This document shows, piece after piece, positions 1 to 6,326 of a stretch of 12,507 bases of DNA. The stretch lies in NCBI GenBank assembly GCA_030017355.1, contig JASEIR010000055.1:1-12507 (forward strand). Direction: 5' to 3'. The stretch's first letter is position 1, and every line of letters starts with the position of its first letter. The notes beneath the pieces were generated by a model that searched no databases, was not told the origin of the DNA, and saw only the letters and a list, made by a program, of their open reading frames with translations. A program made the position numbers and the translations under genes. The DNA is from Actinomycetota bacterium. Its GTDB lineage: Bacteria > Actinomycetota > Aquicultoria > Aquicultorales > Aquicultoraceae.

Positions 1-401
1 GTTAGCTCACCCTCACCTGTAACGATAGCATCAATATCTTCAGCTCCCTCATCAAGGAGACACTGTTCTTGCATTGCAATTGGGTAAGGCCCTCCAGCGC
101 AGATAAAGGCTTGCTTATTAAGTTTTCTTATATCAGATGCGGTATTCTTAGCCTTAGGCCAGCCAAATGCTGTTGAGTAGATGCCAACAAATTCAGGTTT
201 AAAAGTCTCTATTTCACTTAATATCTCAGCATGAGTCATGAAAGCGCCGTTTAAAAACCTGACATCATGACCTGCTTGCTTAAGACAGGAGGCAACGTAA
301 AGAGTTCCCAAGGGCTGCCAATAGTTTATCTGCGAGCTTGCTGTTCTTGAGGAGAAGATATCTTCTGGCACCCAGGAGGGTATAACCAGAGCGCATTTCA
401 T
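1..401 (-). CDS. B12-binding radical SAM protein, N-terminal part (partial, runs off left edge)
   Basis: The reading frame opens with ATG at 401-399 and stays open to base 1, giving about 133 residues. The visible part has the fold pattern of a cobalamin-binding (B12-binding) domain: an N-terminal beta strand (MKCALVIPSW), then LGTLYVASCLKQAGHDV near residues 31-47, and further on an ICAGGPYP strand-turn followed by DAIVTGEGEL. The GG-P and D-x-x-x-x-GEGE motifs are typical of the B12-binding domain that precedes a radical SAM domain in methyltransferase and hopanoid or bacteriochlorophyll-type enzymes. The CxxxCxxC cluster motif would lie beyond the window, so the radical SAM assignment is inferred. 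A GGGTGG ribosome binding site sits 7 bases upstream. The gene follows the flavoprotein gene by 19 bases and is probably co-transcribed with it. The substrate cannot be told. Confidence 0.8.
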   Translation of the reverse strand, partial: MKCALVIPSWVPEDIFSSRTASSQINYWQPLGTLYVASCLKQAGHDVRFLNGAFMTHAEILSEIETFKPEFVGIYSTAFGWPKAKNTASDIRKLNKQAFICAGGPYPIAMQEQCLLDEGAEDIDAIVTGEGEL

Positions 402-442
402 GCGTTACCACCCACAAAGTTCATGCGTTACCACCTGCGAAG
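397..442 (-). repeat. Tandem 23-base duplication spanning the flavoprotein stop and the downstream start
   Basis: On the minus strand a 23-base unit occurs twice in a row. The core GGTGGTAACGCATGAA is identical in both copies and the first seven bases differ at three positions. The first copy carries the TGA stop of the flavoprotein, overlapping an ATG as ATGA. The second copy carries the GGTGG ribosome binding site and the ATG of the radical SAM gene. Confidence 0.75.
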
Positions 443-1845
443 GCCGCACCCTTAGCTGCGCGCGTGCCGTTTTTCATTTCTAAGATTACCTCCGCAGTTT
501 CTATACCGGCTTGTATGGCATGGTCCATATTCAAATACCTAAACGTCCCGCTTCGTCCAATAACATGGAGGTTTTGAAAGCGGCTCAGGTAGTCCCATAT
601 TTTACCATAATGCTCTTTATATCCAACTTCAAGTAGGGGGTAGGCCTTGGGTACTCTCACTACAACACCATCTACAACTTCGTTTTCTTTAATAAATCCC
701 AGCTTTGCTAGACATTGGCTGGTGACATCTAAAAGCTGCTTATCTTCCATACTCCATGTATTATCTCCTTCAAAACAGAAATGCTCGGCAACCAAAAGGG
801 TTTTGCCTGGCGGAGCCATCTTTTCGCTCCAATTCTTTGGCTCATGAATTCTACCAAGGGCAATTTTGCGCTCAGGGATATAGATCCAAGTTTGGTCCGT
901 GACCCGCTCGCGATTAATCATAACTGCCACTATCACTAGGTCGCGATATCTAAGTTTGCTAGCGGCATTAAGGACGTCAGCTGGAGCCTCTGGCTCAAGC
1001 ATCTTTACTAGGGCTGGCATTGGAATGCTTGATATAAACTGATGACCACTAACTTGGTAAGTGGCATCGCAGTTTTTCATCAATGCGCCTTCTACTCTAA
1101 AATTAGAGTGGTATAGGCGCTCAACACGCGTGCTGGTTTTAACATGCCCTTTTGTGTCAATTGCATCCCGTAGCCTTTCAGAGATTCGTCCAATTCCAAG
1201 AGCTGGATAGAGAAAATTATCTGCAAGCGTTGGCAGTCCTTTCCCGCTAACTTTAAAGAAAGCATTTTTTATTGCAACACCAAGGGAGAGGCCTTGAATA
1301 CGCTTTGCTACCCATTCCGCACTTATTCGGCTGCAATCAACACCCCAAACCTTCTCGCTATATTGCTTAAAGTAAAGGTTGAACATGGCGCGACCAAATT
1401 GGTTGACCACCCAATCCTCAAGAGAGGTGATTTCAGCAGGTCTAAAGAATTTTTTAATCTTTTCAGTTCCGTAGTCGGAGAGTATCTTTAACGTTGTAAG
1501 AATGCCTAAGCCGAAGATGGCATTTGATGGTTTAAGTGGGTAATCAAAGTATTTATCTCTTAAATAAATTTTGCTCGACCGGGGTACACTAAGTAATTCC
1601 TCGCCCATCAAATTTTTGACAAAACAATCGACCTGTTCGTTTTTGGTAAAAAAACGATGGCCTCCCAAATCAAATCGAAAACCATCTCTTTCGATCGTTT
1701 TTGAGAGGCCACCAACTGCCGAGTCGCTTTCAAACACAATAACTTTTTTGTTTGCTTGGGCTAAGACATATCCGGCTGAAAGCCCAGCAAGACCCCCGCC
1801 CAAGATTATGATTTCCTCATTTTGATCTTTGGAATAAAGCACCAA
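421..1845 (-). CDS. FAD-dependent oxidoreductase, HemY/UDP-galactopyranose mutase-like
   Basis: A 474-residue amine-oxidase-fold flavoprotein. An N-terminal dinucleotide-binding site GGGLAG (residues 16-21) is followed by an acidic residue ending strand 2 (VIVFES), GGLSKT (45-50) and GGHRFF (61-66). The C-terminal FAD-binding segment reads IGRSGTFRYLNMDHAIQAG near residues 432-450. These features match the NAD(P)/FAD-binding proteins often annotated as protoporphyrinogen-oxidase-like (COG1232) or Glf-like, which frequently lie in glycan or lipid biosynthesis loci. The exact substrate is not readable. The start is TTG at 1845-1843, with an in-frame GTG directly after it; a GGGTGA ribosome binding site lies 5 bases before the TTG and 8 before the GTG, so either could be used. 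No signal peptide is evident, so the protein is cytoplasmic. It is followed closely by the cobalamin/radical SAM gene, which suggests a shared pathway. Confidence 0.82.
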   Translation of the reverse strand: MVLYSKDQNEEIIILGGGLAGLSAGYVLAQANKKVIVFESDSAVGGLSKTIERDGFRFDLGGHRFFTKNEQVDCFVKNLMGEELLSVPRSSKIYLRDKYFDYPLKPSNAIFGLGILTTLKILSDYGTEKIKKFFRPAEITSLEDWVVNQFGRAMFNLYFKQYSEKVWGVDCSRISAEWVAKRIQGLSLGVAIKNAFFKVSGKGLPTLADNFLYPALGIGRISERLRDAIDTKGHVKTSTRVERLYHSNFRVEGALMKNCDATYQVSGHQFISSIPMPALVKMLEPEAPADVLNAASKLRYRDLVIVAVMINRERVTDQTWIYIPERKIALGRIHEPKNWSEKMAPPGKTLLVAEHFCFEGDNTWSMEDKQLLDVTSQCLAKLGFIKENEVVDGVVVRVPKAYPLLEVGYKEHYGKIWDYLSRFQNLHVIGRSGTFRYLNMDHAIQAGIETAEVILEMKNGTRAAKGAAFAGGNA

Positions 1846-1861
1846 TTATTTCACCCAACGA

Positions 1862-1910
1862 GAATAATGATTAATCCAGGGCGCCTATCAAAATTAAACC
1901 ACCATTATTC
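1862..1910. repeat. Inverted repeat between the sulfur-transport unit and the flavoprotein gene
   Basis: GAATAATG (1862-1869) and its exact complement CATTATTC (1903-1910) are separated by 33 bases, with a shorter TTAAT/ATTAA pair inside. It could form a loose stem-loop in the 154-base gap 1846-1999. There is no U tract, so it is not a standard terminator. No other feature was recognised in this gap. Confidence 0.3.
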
Positions 1911-1999
1911 TTCAATTTCCGCATTCAATACCCATGCAACGGCACTTACTTTGCACCCTTAGTAGACTTGTTGCCAGTAGCTATATCCTTAAAGACTAT

Positions 2000-2335
2000 T
2001 TATTTTCCATAACCTCCAGAAGGCGCTGGCGAGCCATAACCACCTGATGGTGCGGGTGCTCCATATCCACCACCTGAAGGCTTTGAAGGTGCCCCGTAAC
2101 CACCTGAAGGTGCTTTTTGCCCACTGGATGATCCTCCACCATAACCACCCGAAGTTCCTCCATAGCCTCCAGAGGATCCTCCACCATAGCCGCCTGCTTG
2201 TCCTTGTGATGCCGGAGGGGTTTCTACTTTGCCCATGCTCTGGGATAAGCTAAAAATCATCAAGATAACTATAGCGATCACTGTTGTAGCGACAGCAATC
2301 GTCATTACTGTTTTCTTATTTGATGCTTCCGGCAC
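2000..2335 (-). CDS. Small single-pass membrane protein with a Gly/Tyr repeat tail
   Basis: A 111-residue protein with a charged N-terminus (MPEASNKK), one hydrophobic helix at about residues 9-31, and a low-complexity tail from about residue 38. The tail contains seven GGYG units (48-51, 56-59, 63-66, 78-81, 89-92, 98-101, 107-110), separated by Ser-rich linkers in the first half and Ala-Pro-Ser linkers in the second. The lysines before the helix predict that the tail is outside the cell. No enzyme motif or cysteine is present. The start is GTG at 2335-2333 with GAGGGGGA 7 bases upstream. It begins 17 bases after the TusA-like gene and is the last gene of the transporter unit, so it is probably made with the transporter. 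I do not recognise the family. Such tails occur in self-associating or wall-contacting proteins, but a function is not shown. Confidence 0.75.
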   Translation of the reverse strand: MPEASNKKTVMTIAVATTVIAIVILMIFSLSQSMGKVETPPASQGQAGGYGGGSSGGYGGTSGGYGGGSSSGQKAPSGGYGAPSKPSGGGYGAPAPSGGYGSPAPSGGYGK

Positions 2336-2352
2336 GTCAAATTCCCCCTCAC

Positions 2353-2604
2353 TTAGCCTTTCTCGATCTTTATAATGATTTTGCCGCCTTCCGTTCTCTT
2401 TTCTAGAATTTCGTGCCCGGCTTGGTTACACATTTGCTCGACGGTCTCAACTGAAGAAGGGTTGTCGATATACACCTCCACAATCTCGCCTTCCGCCATT
2501 TTCTCTAATGACTTCTTTGTGTAAATTTGCGGATGGGGACAGACATAGCCGCATACATCAAGCATATAAGTCCCTTCACCAGTCTTTTCAAACTTTAACG
2601 CCAT
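2353..2604 (-). CDS. tusA: TusA-family sulfur carrier protein
   Basis: An 83-residue protein of the usual TusA/SirA/YedF length. The family's CPxP motif is present as CPHP at residues 22-25, at the start of helix 1 (PQIYTKKSLEKM), after the short strand YMLDVCGY. Cys22 is the expected persulfide-carrying residue. Two further cysteines, Cys18 (four residues earlier) and Cys59 (EQMCNQAGHE), are present. The C-terminal KIIIKIEK strand completes the two-layer fold. TusA proteins accept and pass on sulfane sulfur in the cytoplasm. Next to a YeeE/YedE transporter they are thought to receive sulfur from imported thiosulfate (the TsuA-TsuB pair). The start is ATG at 2604-2602 with a strong AAGGAGG site upstream. 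The gene sits 33 bases after the transporter gene and is surely co-transcribed with it. Which acceptor it serves is not shown; the DsrE/F/H-like proteins at 7701-8768 are natural partners. Confidence 0.92.
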   Translation of the reverse strand: MALKFEKTGEGTYMLDVCGYVCPHPQIYTKKSLEKMAEGEIVEVYIDNPSSVETVEQMCNQAGHEILEKRTEGGKIIIKIEKG

Positions 2605-2637
2605 TTAAATTTTCAACCTCCTTATTGATTAGTCATA

Positions 2638-4116
2638 TTAAAGATCAAATGCTTCCATTTGCTTAGCCATCTTTCTTTCCGTATACCAGTTGAAGAATTT
2701 AACTCCAACAAAAGCACCGATTGCCATACCTATAAAGTACATCCAACCACCCGGATCTCCTCCGGCTACGCGGATAAAGAAGGCACCAACGTTGCATCCA
2801 AGAGATGGCCTAGATCCCATACCCATTAAGAATCCGCCAAGAAGACCGAATACAATCAGCTCGCCTTTTGGTGCTTTCCATTTGAACTCTTTATTGATAA
2901 GCGACATAACCATTGCACCAAGAATAATACCAATTGACATCCAAAGTGCAGGGTTACGCCAGAGTTCAGGAATACCATTGTTAACACCAAAGAAGATGTT
3001 ATGCCGCATATCTATGCCAAGTTTCTCTAACACCCAAGCTCCAAATTGGGCCTCCTGGCTTGTTATGTACCAATACCCGGGATCAAACACGGTACCAAAC
3101 AGCGCAACATCGTGCGCATGTCCCATTTTGGTCAATAGTTGGCCGAAGTTTTCAACAGCAAATTTGTGCCGCATGCCCGCTAATACCCAGATATGGAGAC
3201 CAGCCGTAATACCGATTAATACACCCATTAAGGTTGTTCTCTTAGAAGCGGTAATCATGCCCCAGAACCCTCTAAGCTCATCTCCAAGACCTGATTTACC
3301 TTTTTTCTTTCTTACTTTTTTAATGAAGCCTTTTCTGACATAGAAGGCGTAAATTACTACAAGCAGTAATACAGCCGGGACGATGGCGTTAAGCAATGCA
3401 TCGCCAATAAAGAACCTGGATGCTCCTGAGAACGTATTTTTTATAAAGTCAAGCTCGGCTATGTGGTATATCGGCTTTGTGGAAATGTATCCTTTTAAAT
3501 AGTAGTCAAACCAGGCCCTCAAATATTCACTGGGGATTCCCTGTGCAGCAATCACTTCTTGCGATCTTTGAACCCAGGCTTGAGGAACTAAAGCATTCAT
3601 AGGAGTGATTACAAATAATGCCTGACCAAAGCAGATTCCAAAAAGGCCCAGCATGGAGGTGCCGTTACCTTCACCGACTTTGTACAGAGTACCTGAAGCG
3701 CAACCACCAGCTAGCACCATACCAATTCCGAAGACTATTCCCGCAAGGGTTAGATAAATGCCAAACGGTGCGGGGTGGAAGGTGCTCATATCGGTTGCAT
3801 GAAGAAATGCCTGAACCAAGCTAAAGAATATAAGGGCAACCATAATACCTACAGCCATTCTTGGTACACCGGCAGCAAAAAGGTCTCGCGAGGCTGATGC
3901 CATGCAAAATCGGCCTGCTTGAAGCATCATTCCATAAGCCAGGCCAAACCAGATGTAAACGACGAGGTAGGTGTAGTAAATATTAACACCAGCATAAATA
4001 AGGCTAATAAGAATAAGGCCACCTAAAATAAAGAAAACCCAGAAAGTGTTCCTTCTCTCGATAGCCTTAGCATCTTTCTCGGCTGCTTTTATATCTACAC
4101 TTTCAGTTGTTTCCAC
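2638..4116 (-). CDS. YeeE/YedE-family sulfur (thiosulfate) transporter
   Basis: A 492-residue polytopic membrane protein. The three cysteines characteristic of YeeE/YedE (TsuA) proteins are all visible: Cys71 in GRFCM, Cys139 in GGCASGTLYKVGEGNG, and Cys441 in SLGCNVGAFF. In the studied thiosulfate transporter these cysteines line the path and bind the sulfur of the substrate. The protein is longer than the common 330-400-residue form. It has a roughly 40-residue hydrophilic N-terminus, a basic loop (KKVRKKKGK, about 266-274) and a long loop around 310-390. The start is GTG at 4116-4114 with AGGAGGG 8-9 bases upstream. It is the first gene of a three-gene unit with the TusA-like protein and the GGYG-tail protein. 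Thiosulfate is the most likely substrate, but related YedE proteins are linked to selenium or other sulfur species, so this is inference. Confidence 0.88.
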   Translation of the reverse strand: METTESVDIKAAEKDAKAIERRNTFWVFFILGGLILISLIYAGVNIYYTYLVVYIWFGLAYGMMLQAGRFCMASASRDLFAAGVPRMAVGIMVALIFFSLVQAFLHATDMSTFHPAPFGIYLTLAGIVFGIGMVLAGGCASGTLYKVGEGNGTSMLGLFGICFGQALFVITPMNALVPQAWVQRSQEVIAAQGIPSEYLRAWFDYYLKGYISTKPIYHIAELDFIKNTFSGASRFFIGDALLNAIVPAVLLLVVIYAFYVRKGFIKKVRKKKGKSGLGDELRGFWGMITASKRTTLMGVLIGITAGLHIWVLAGMRHKFAVENFGQLLTKMGHAHDVALFGTVFDPGYWYITSQEAQFGAWVLEKLGIDMRHNIFFGVNNGIPELWRNPALWMSIGIILGAMVMSLINKEFKWKAPKGELIVFGLLGGFLMGMGSRPSLGCNVGAFFIRVAGGDPGGWMYFIGMAIGAFVGVKFFNWYTERKMAKQMEAFDL

Positions 4117-4231
4117 GCTTTCTTATCCCTCCTTTTTGAATTCTTCCTGTAGCTCTTATTGATTCTAAACCGGACTTTTGTGTTCTCTGTAATACCCCCT
4201 TTTCGCTGATTAATTAAACAACAGGCCTGTG

Positions 4232-4249
4232 TTTTATCGTATGATAAAA
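4232..4249. promoter_or_regulatory. Perfect dyad overlapping the candidate -10 of the transporter unit
   Basis: TTTTATC-GTAT-GATAAAA is a perfect inverted repeat with 7-base arms. It covers the candidate -10 hexamer of the transporter promoter and is followed on the gene side by another perfect palindrome, ACAGGCCTGT (4221-4230). The position over the -10 and start region is typical of a repressor operator. The regulator is unknown. Confidence 0.45.
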
Positions 4250-4265
4250 TTCCAGAAGCAGTCAA
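4236..4265 (-). promoter_or_regulatory. Candidate sigma-70-type promoter of the transporter-TusA unit
   Basis: On the minus strand TTGACT (4265-4260) is followed after 18 bases by TACGAT (4241-4236). Transcription would begin near 4229, leaving a leader of about 110 bases before the GTG start at 4116. An imperfect AT-rich inverted repeat (4288-4310) lies just upstream of the -35. The match is fair, not perfect. Confidence 0.4.
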
Positions 4266-4312
4266 TAATAATCCTATAGATATGCTAGGAAATTTTTCTA
4301 AAAAATATCCTG

Positions 4313-4324
4313 TTAGCTAGCTAA
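4313..4324. repeat. 12-base perfect palindrome upstream of the transporter promoter
   Basis: TTAGCTAGCTAA is its own reverse complement. It lies about 50 bases upstream of the candidate -35 of the transporter unit, in the gap after the glycosyltransferase gene, and could be a regulator site. Confidence 0.3.
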
Positions 4325-4379
4325 GCTCATACTAAAGCGCGTAACATTTTATCCTTAACATAGACATGGCAAGTGCGCA

Positions 4380-4398
4380 ATACCCTGGTATGTATACC
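4380..4398. promoter_or_regulatory. Alternating ATACC/GGTAT half-sites (possible operator)
   Basis: The sequence runs ATACC-CT-GGTAT-GT-ATACC, three alternating half-sites just after the glycosyltransferase stop. A wider TACCCT (4381-4386) / AGGGTA (4407-4412) pair encloses the second half. The TACC/GGTA core recalls the operators of the CsoR/CstR repressor family, which includes persulfide sensors, but no such regulator gene is in the window. It could equally be a weak hairpin at the end of the glycosyltransferase transcript. Confidence 0.25.
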
Positions 4399-4402
4399 TG
4401 AA

Positions 4403-6211
4403 TTATAGGGTAGGTTGGTAAATCTTTACGATTGTTTGGTAGCGGAAAATGCCTGAGCTAGACTTGAATACCTTTGACAAGTGGTATCCCTTCAGTTTTT
4501 GGATAGCTGTGCCTGGCAGGGTTTCATCTGCTGACCCTGCGATTATTACTATAGTTACATCTTTAGTTACATCTTTAGTCGCGGTGTGCTTGTTAGGATT
4601 ATAAGTGTGTTTGTTAGGATTATAATATTCTGGATTTTTGTAAGCCCATGTGAACCTAAGAGATGAAGTTCTAATCTTATCAAATGGCGGTGGGCTATGT
4701 TTATACCGATAGGCAATATTTCGATCAGTAAAAATATCTAAAAGGGGCACTGAGACTGCTGGATTGCAGTCTGGGAAGTCTTTAAATGGCAGCGTTATGA
4801 CCTCTATATTCTTCTCGCCAGCTGAATTTAAGTATTCGCCAGCCCTCTTTAGGTTTATGACGCTTATACCTTGCAAAAAGGGAAGATAGGCAAAGATCGA
4901 GATCGCCAATGAAGAAGTCACTGCACATAAAGCGACGAAAGTCCTTAAGTTTCTGCTCTTAATCATCTGCAATCCATAGGCAGCCATTAGTGAAAACATT
5001 GGAAATGCTATAACGGTATATCGAATCCTCTTGATTTCAAGCAGGAATACGAGAAGTATTAGCCAGCTAATTATCAGGTATTTTAAATCTCTTTTCTTAA
5101 AGGCAGCGTATGCTGAGCATAGTGCTGATATGGTAAGGAAAGGGTGTATTTGGAAAAAAAAGGTCGAAAGAAAGCTCTCTCCCCAACGTTTCAGGCCCGG
5201 CTCTTGGTATTCTTTTAAAAACCTTATCTGCTCAAAGAAGACATCGAATTTAAGAAAGATTACAAGAACTATGAGAAAGACTGATGCTAGAACTATTACG
5301 AAGGCTTGCAAAAGAACGGCGCGCTGGTTTGTGGAGCTAAAAAAGCTCGGCTTGCCAAAAGATTTGTTCTCTTTTTCTCTGGCATTAAAGAAATAAACCA
5401 ACAATATGATCGCCAAAAGTGAAAACATCAGCCACGTAGAATATTTGGAAAAGAAGGCCATAAATATGGCGATATTAGCTACCACAATAGCTCTAGTGCC
5501 ACCAGGCTCGAGCGCTCTAATAAAGGTATAGACTGCAAGAGTAAAGAAGAACATTGTTGGCACATCAACAAGCATAAGCGGCACTTGAGTAAAGATATAA
5601 GGAATACCTAGCATAGATAATCCACCAAAAAAACCCGTATCCTCATCCCATAGGGTTTTACCAATCAGATAGGTAAGCAAGACTGTGGAGGAGAAAAGGA
5701 GCGTTGTGAAAGCCTGAATATAAAGTCTAGATTCGCCAAAAAATTTGAAAATTAGACCAAAAATAAATGGAACAAGCGGAAGGTCAGTCCAGGCTATAAT
5801 GTTGCGGCCCCACTCTTTTATGAAGTAAGCAATTCCATAAAGCTCAAGATGTTTAGCTTGCGTAAAATATCTTGAGGCATCTACAATCAACTCTGGCTCT
5901 TGCCAGAATAGTATGCTGACCGTAGAGGAGAGGGTAAATAGAAAGGGAAGAGGATAGCGTTTTGGAAATGACGTGCGGGAAAGCACGTAAGCAATAATTA
6001 CGCCGAGGATGATTAACAGTAGTATTTTGTGCGGATTAATGCTATCAAAAACCCATTGCCATGAGGTTAACCTATTATCGTCAAAACGGCGGAAAACAAC
6101 TAAAGCGAGATATACTGCGATGGTTAGAAGTGAAACTAGCACATGCTCGATTTTAACCGGCCAGAGAGCATTACTGAAGTTTGTTATTTTATCTTTTGGT
6201 TTTTCCATCAT
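4403..6211 (-). CDS. GT39/PMT-type membrane glycosyltransferase
   Basis: A 602-residue protein with about a dozen hydrophobic helices and a C-terminal extracytoplasmic domain of about 120 residues. It matches the dolichyl-phosphate-mannose/ArnT-like (PMT_2) superfamily. An acidic residue sits in the first long loop (Asp111 in IVDASRYFTQAKHLELYG) and the family's D-x-P motif is at 216-218 (MLVDVPTMFFF). Such enzymes move a sugar from a polyprenyl-phosphate carrier to a lipid, glycan or protein on the outer face of the membrane. Donor and acceptor cannot be read here. The start is ATG at 6211-6209 with a second ATG directly after it. No good ribosome binding site precedes either, and a candidate promoter ends 6 bases before the ATG. 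The C-terminal domain contains tandemly repeated peptides (see 4553-4625). The gene stands alone between the propeller terminator and the transporter promoter. Confidence 0.85.
   Translation of the reverse strand: MMEKPKDKITNFSNALWPVKIEHVLVSLLTIAVYLALVVFRRFDDNRLTSWQWVFDSINPHKILLLIILGVIIAYVLSRTSFPKRYPLPFLFTLSSTVSILFWQEPELIVDASRYFTQAKHLELYGIAYFIKEWGRNIIAWTDLPLVPFIFGLIFKFFGESRLYIQAFTTLLFSSTVLLTYLIGKTLWDEDTGFFGGLSMLGIPYIFTQVPLMLVDVPTMFFFTLAVYTFIRALEPGGTRAIVVANIAIFMAFFSKYSTWLMFSLLAIILLVYFFNAREKENKSFGKPSFFSSTNQRAVLLQAFVIVLASVFLIVLVIFLKFDVFFEQIRFLKEYQEPGLKRWGESFLSTFFFQIHPFLTISALCSAYAAFKKRDLKYLIISWLILLVFLLEIKRIRYTVIAFPMFSLMAAYGLQMIKSRNLRTFVALCAVTSSLAISIFAYLPFLQGISVINLKRAGEYLNSAGEKNIEVITLPFKDFPDCNPAVSVPLLDIFTDRNIAYRYKHSPPPFDKIRTSSLRFTWAYKNPEYYNPNKHTYNPNKHTATKDVTKDVTIVIIAGSADETLPGTAIQKLKGYHLSKVFKSSSGIFRYQTIVKIYQPTL
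4553..4625 (-). repeat. Two adjacent in-frame tandem duplications in the glycosyltransferase C-terminus
   Basis: A 12-base unit (agttacatcttt on the plus strand) occurs twice at 4553-4576. A 21-base unit occurs twice at 4584-4625 with one mismatch. Both are multiples of three and give the peptides TKDV-TKDV and a doubled YNPNKHT, so the frame is kept. They look like recent slippage or short-duplication products. Confidence 0.85.
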
Positions 6212-6217
6212 ATGAAT

Positions 6218-6246
6218 ATTGTCAGTTCCCCTGATGGTTCTGTCAA
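6218..6246 (-). promoter_or_regulatory. Candidate promoter giving a leaderless glycosyltransferase mRNA
   Basis: On the minus strand a perfect TTGACA (6246-6241) is followed after 17 bases by GACAAT (6223-6218). The predicted start point falls on or next to the ATG at 6211. This fits the lack of a ribosome binding site before that ATG. The -10 matches consensus at four of six bases. Confidence 0.45.
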
Positions 6247-6264
6247 TCGCTCTAAAATAAAGCT

Positions 6265-6298
6265 AAAAAACCCGCTCTAGCCTTTTGGCTAGAGCGGG
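6265..6298 (-). terminator. Rho-independent terminator of the DsrEFH-propeller unit
   Basis: A perfect 12-base stem, CCCGCTCTAGCC (6271-6282) with GGCTAGAGCGGG (6287-6298), closes a four-base loop. On the minus strand it is followed by six T residues (A tract at 6265-6270). It lies about 30 bases after the stop of the propeller lipoprotein. Confidence 0.93.
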
Positions 6299-6326
6299 CC
6301 CAGGTGATCATCCTATCCCAGGGTGC

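Noticed and set aside
2019..2199. Regularly repeated ccacctgaaggt-like units suggesting a CRISPR array
   Set aside because: Units are short, unevenly spaced and in frame; they encode the GGYG repeats.
1996..2253. Alternative frames over the GGYG-repeat gene on both strands
   Set aside because: Repeat DNA of low complexity stays open in several frames; only the frame at 2000-2335 has a start with a ribosome binding site, a membrane helix and close coupling to tusA.
2690..3343. A 217-codon frame on the plus strand
   Set aside because: It lies wholly opposite the YeeE/YedE gene, which has clear family motifs and a ribosome binding site; the plus-strand frame has no recognisable domain and is a shadow.
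5031..5396. A 121-codon frame opposite the glycosyltransferase
   Set aside because: It is antisense to membrane helices of a well-supported gene and is rich in basic residues, as expected from a shadow.
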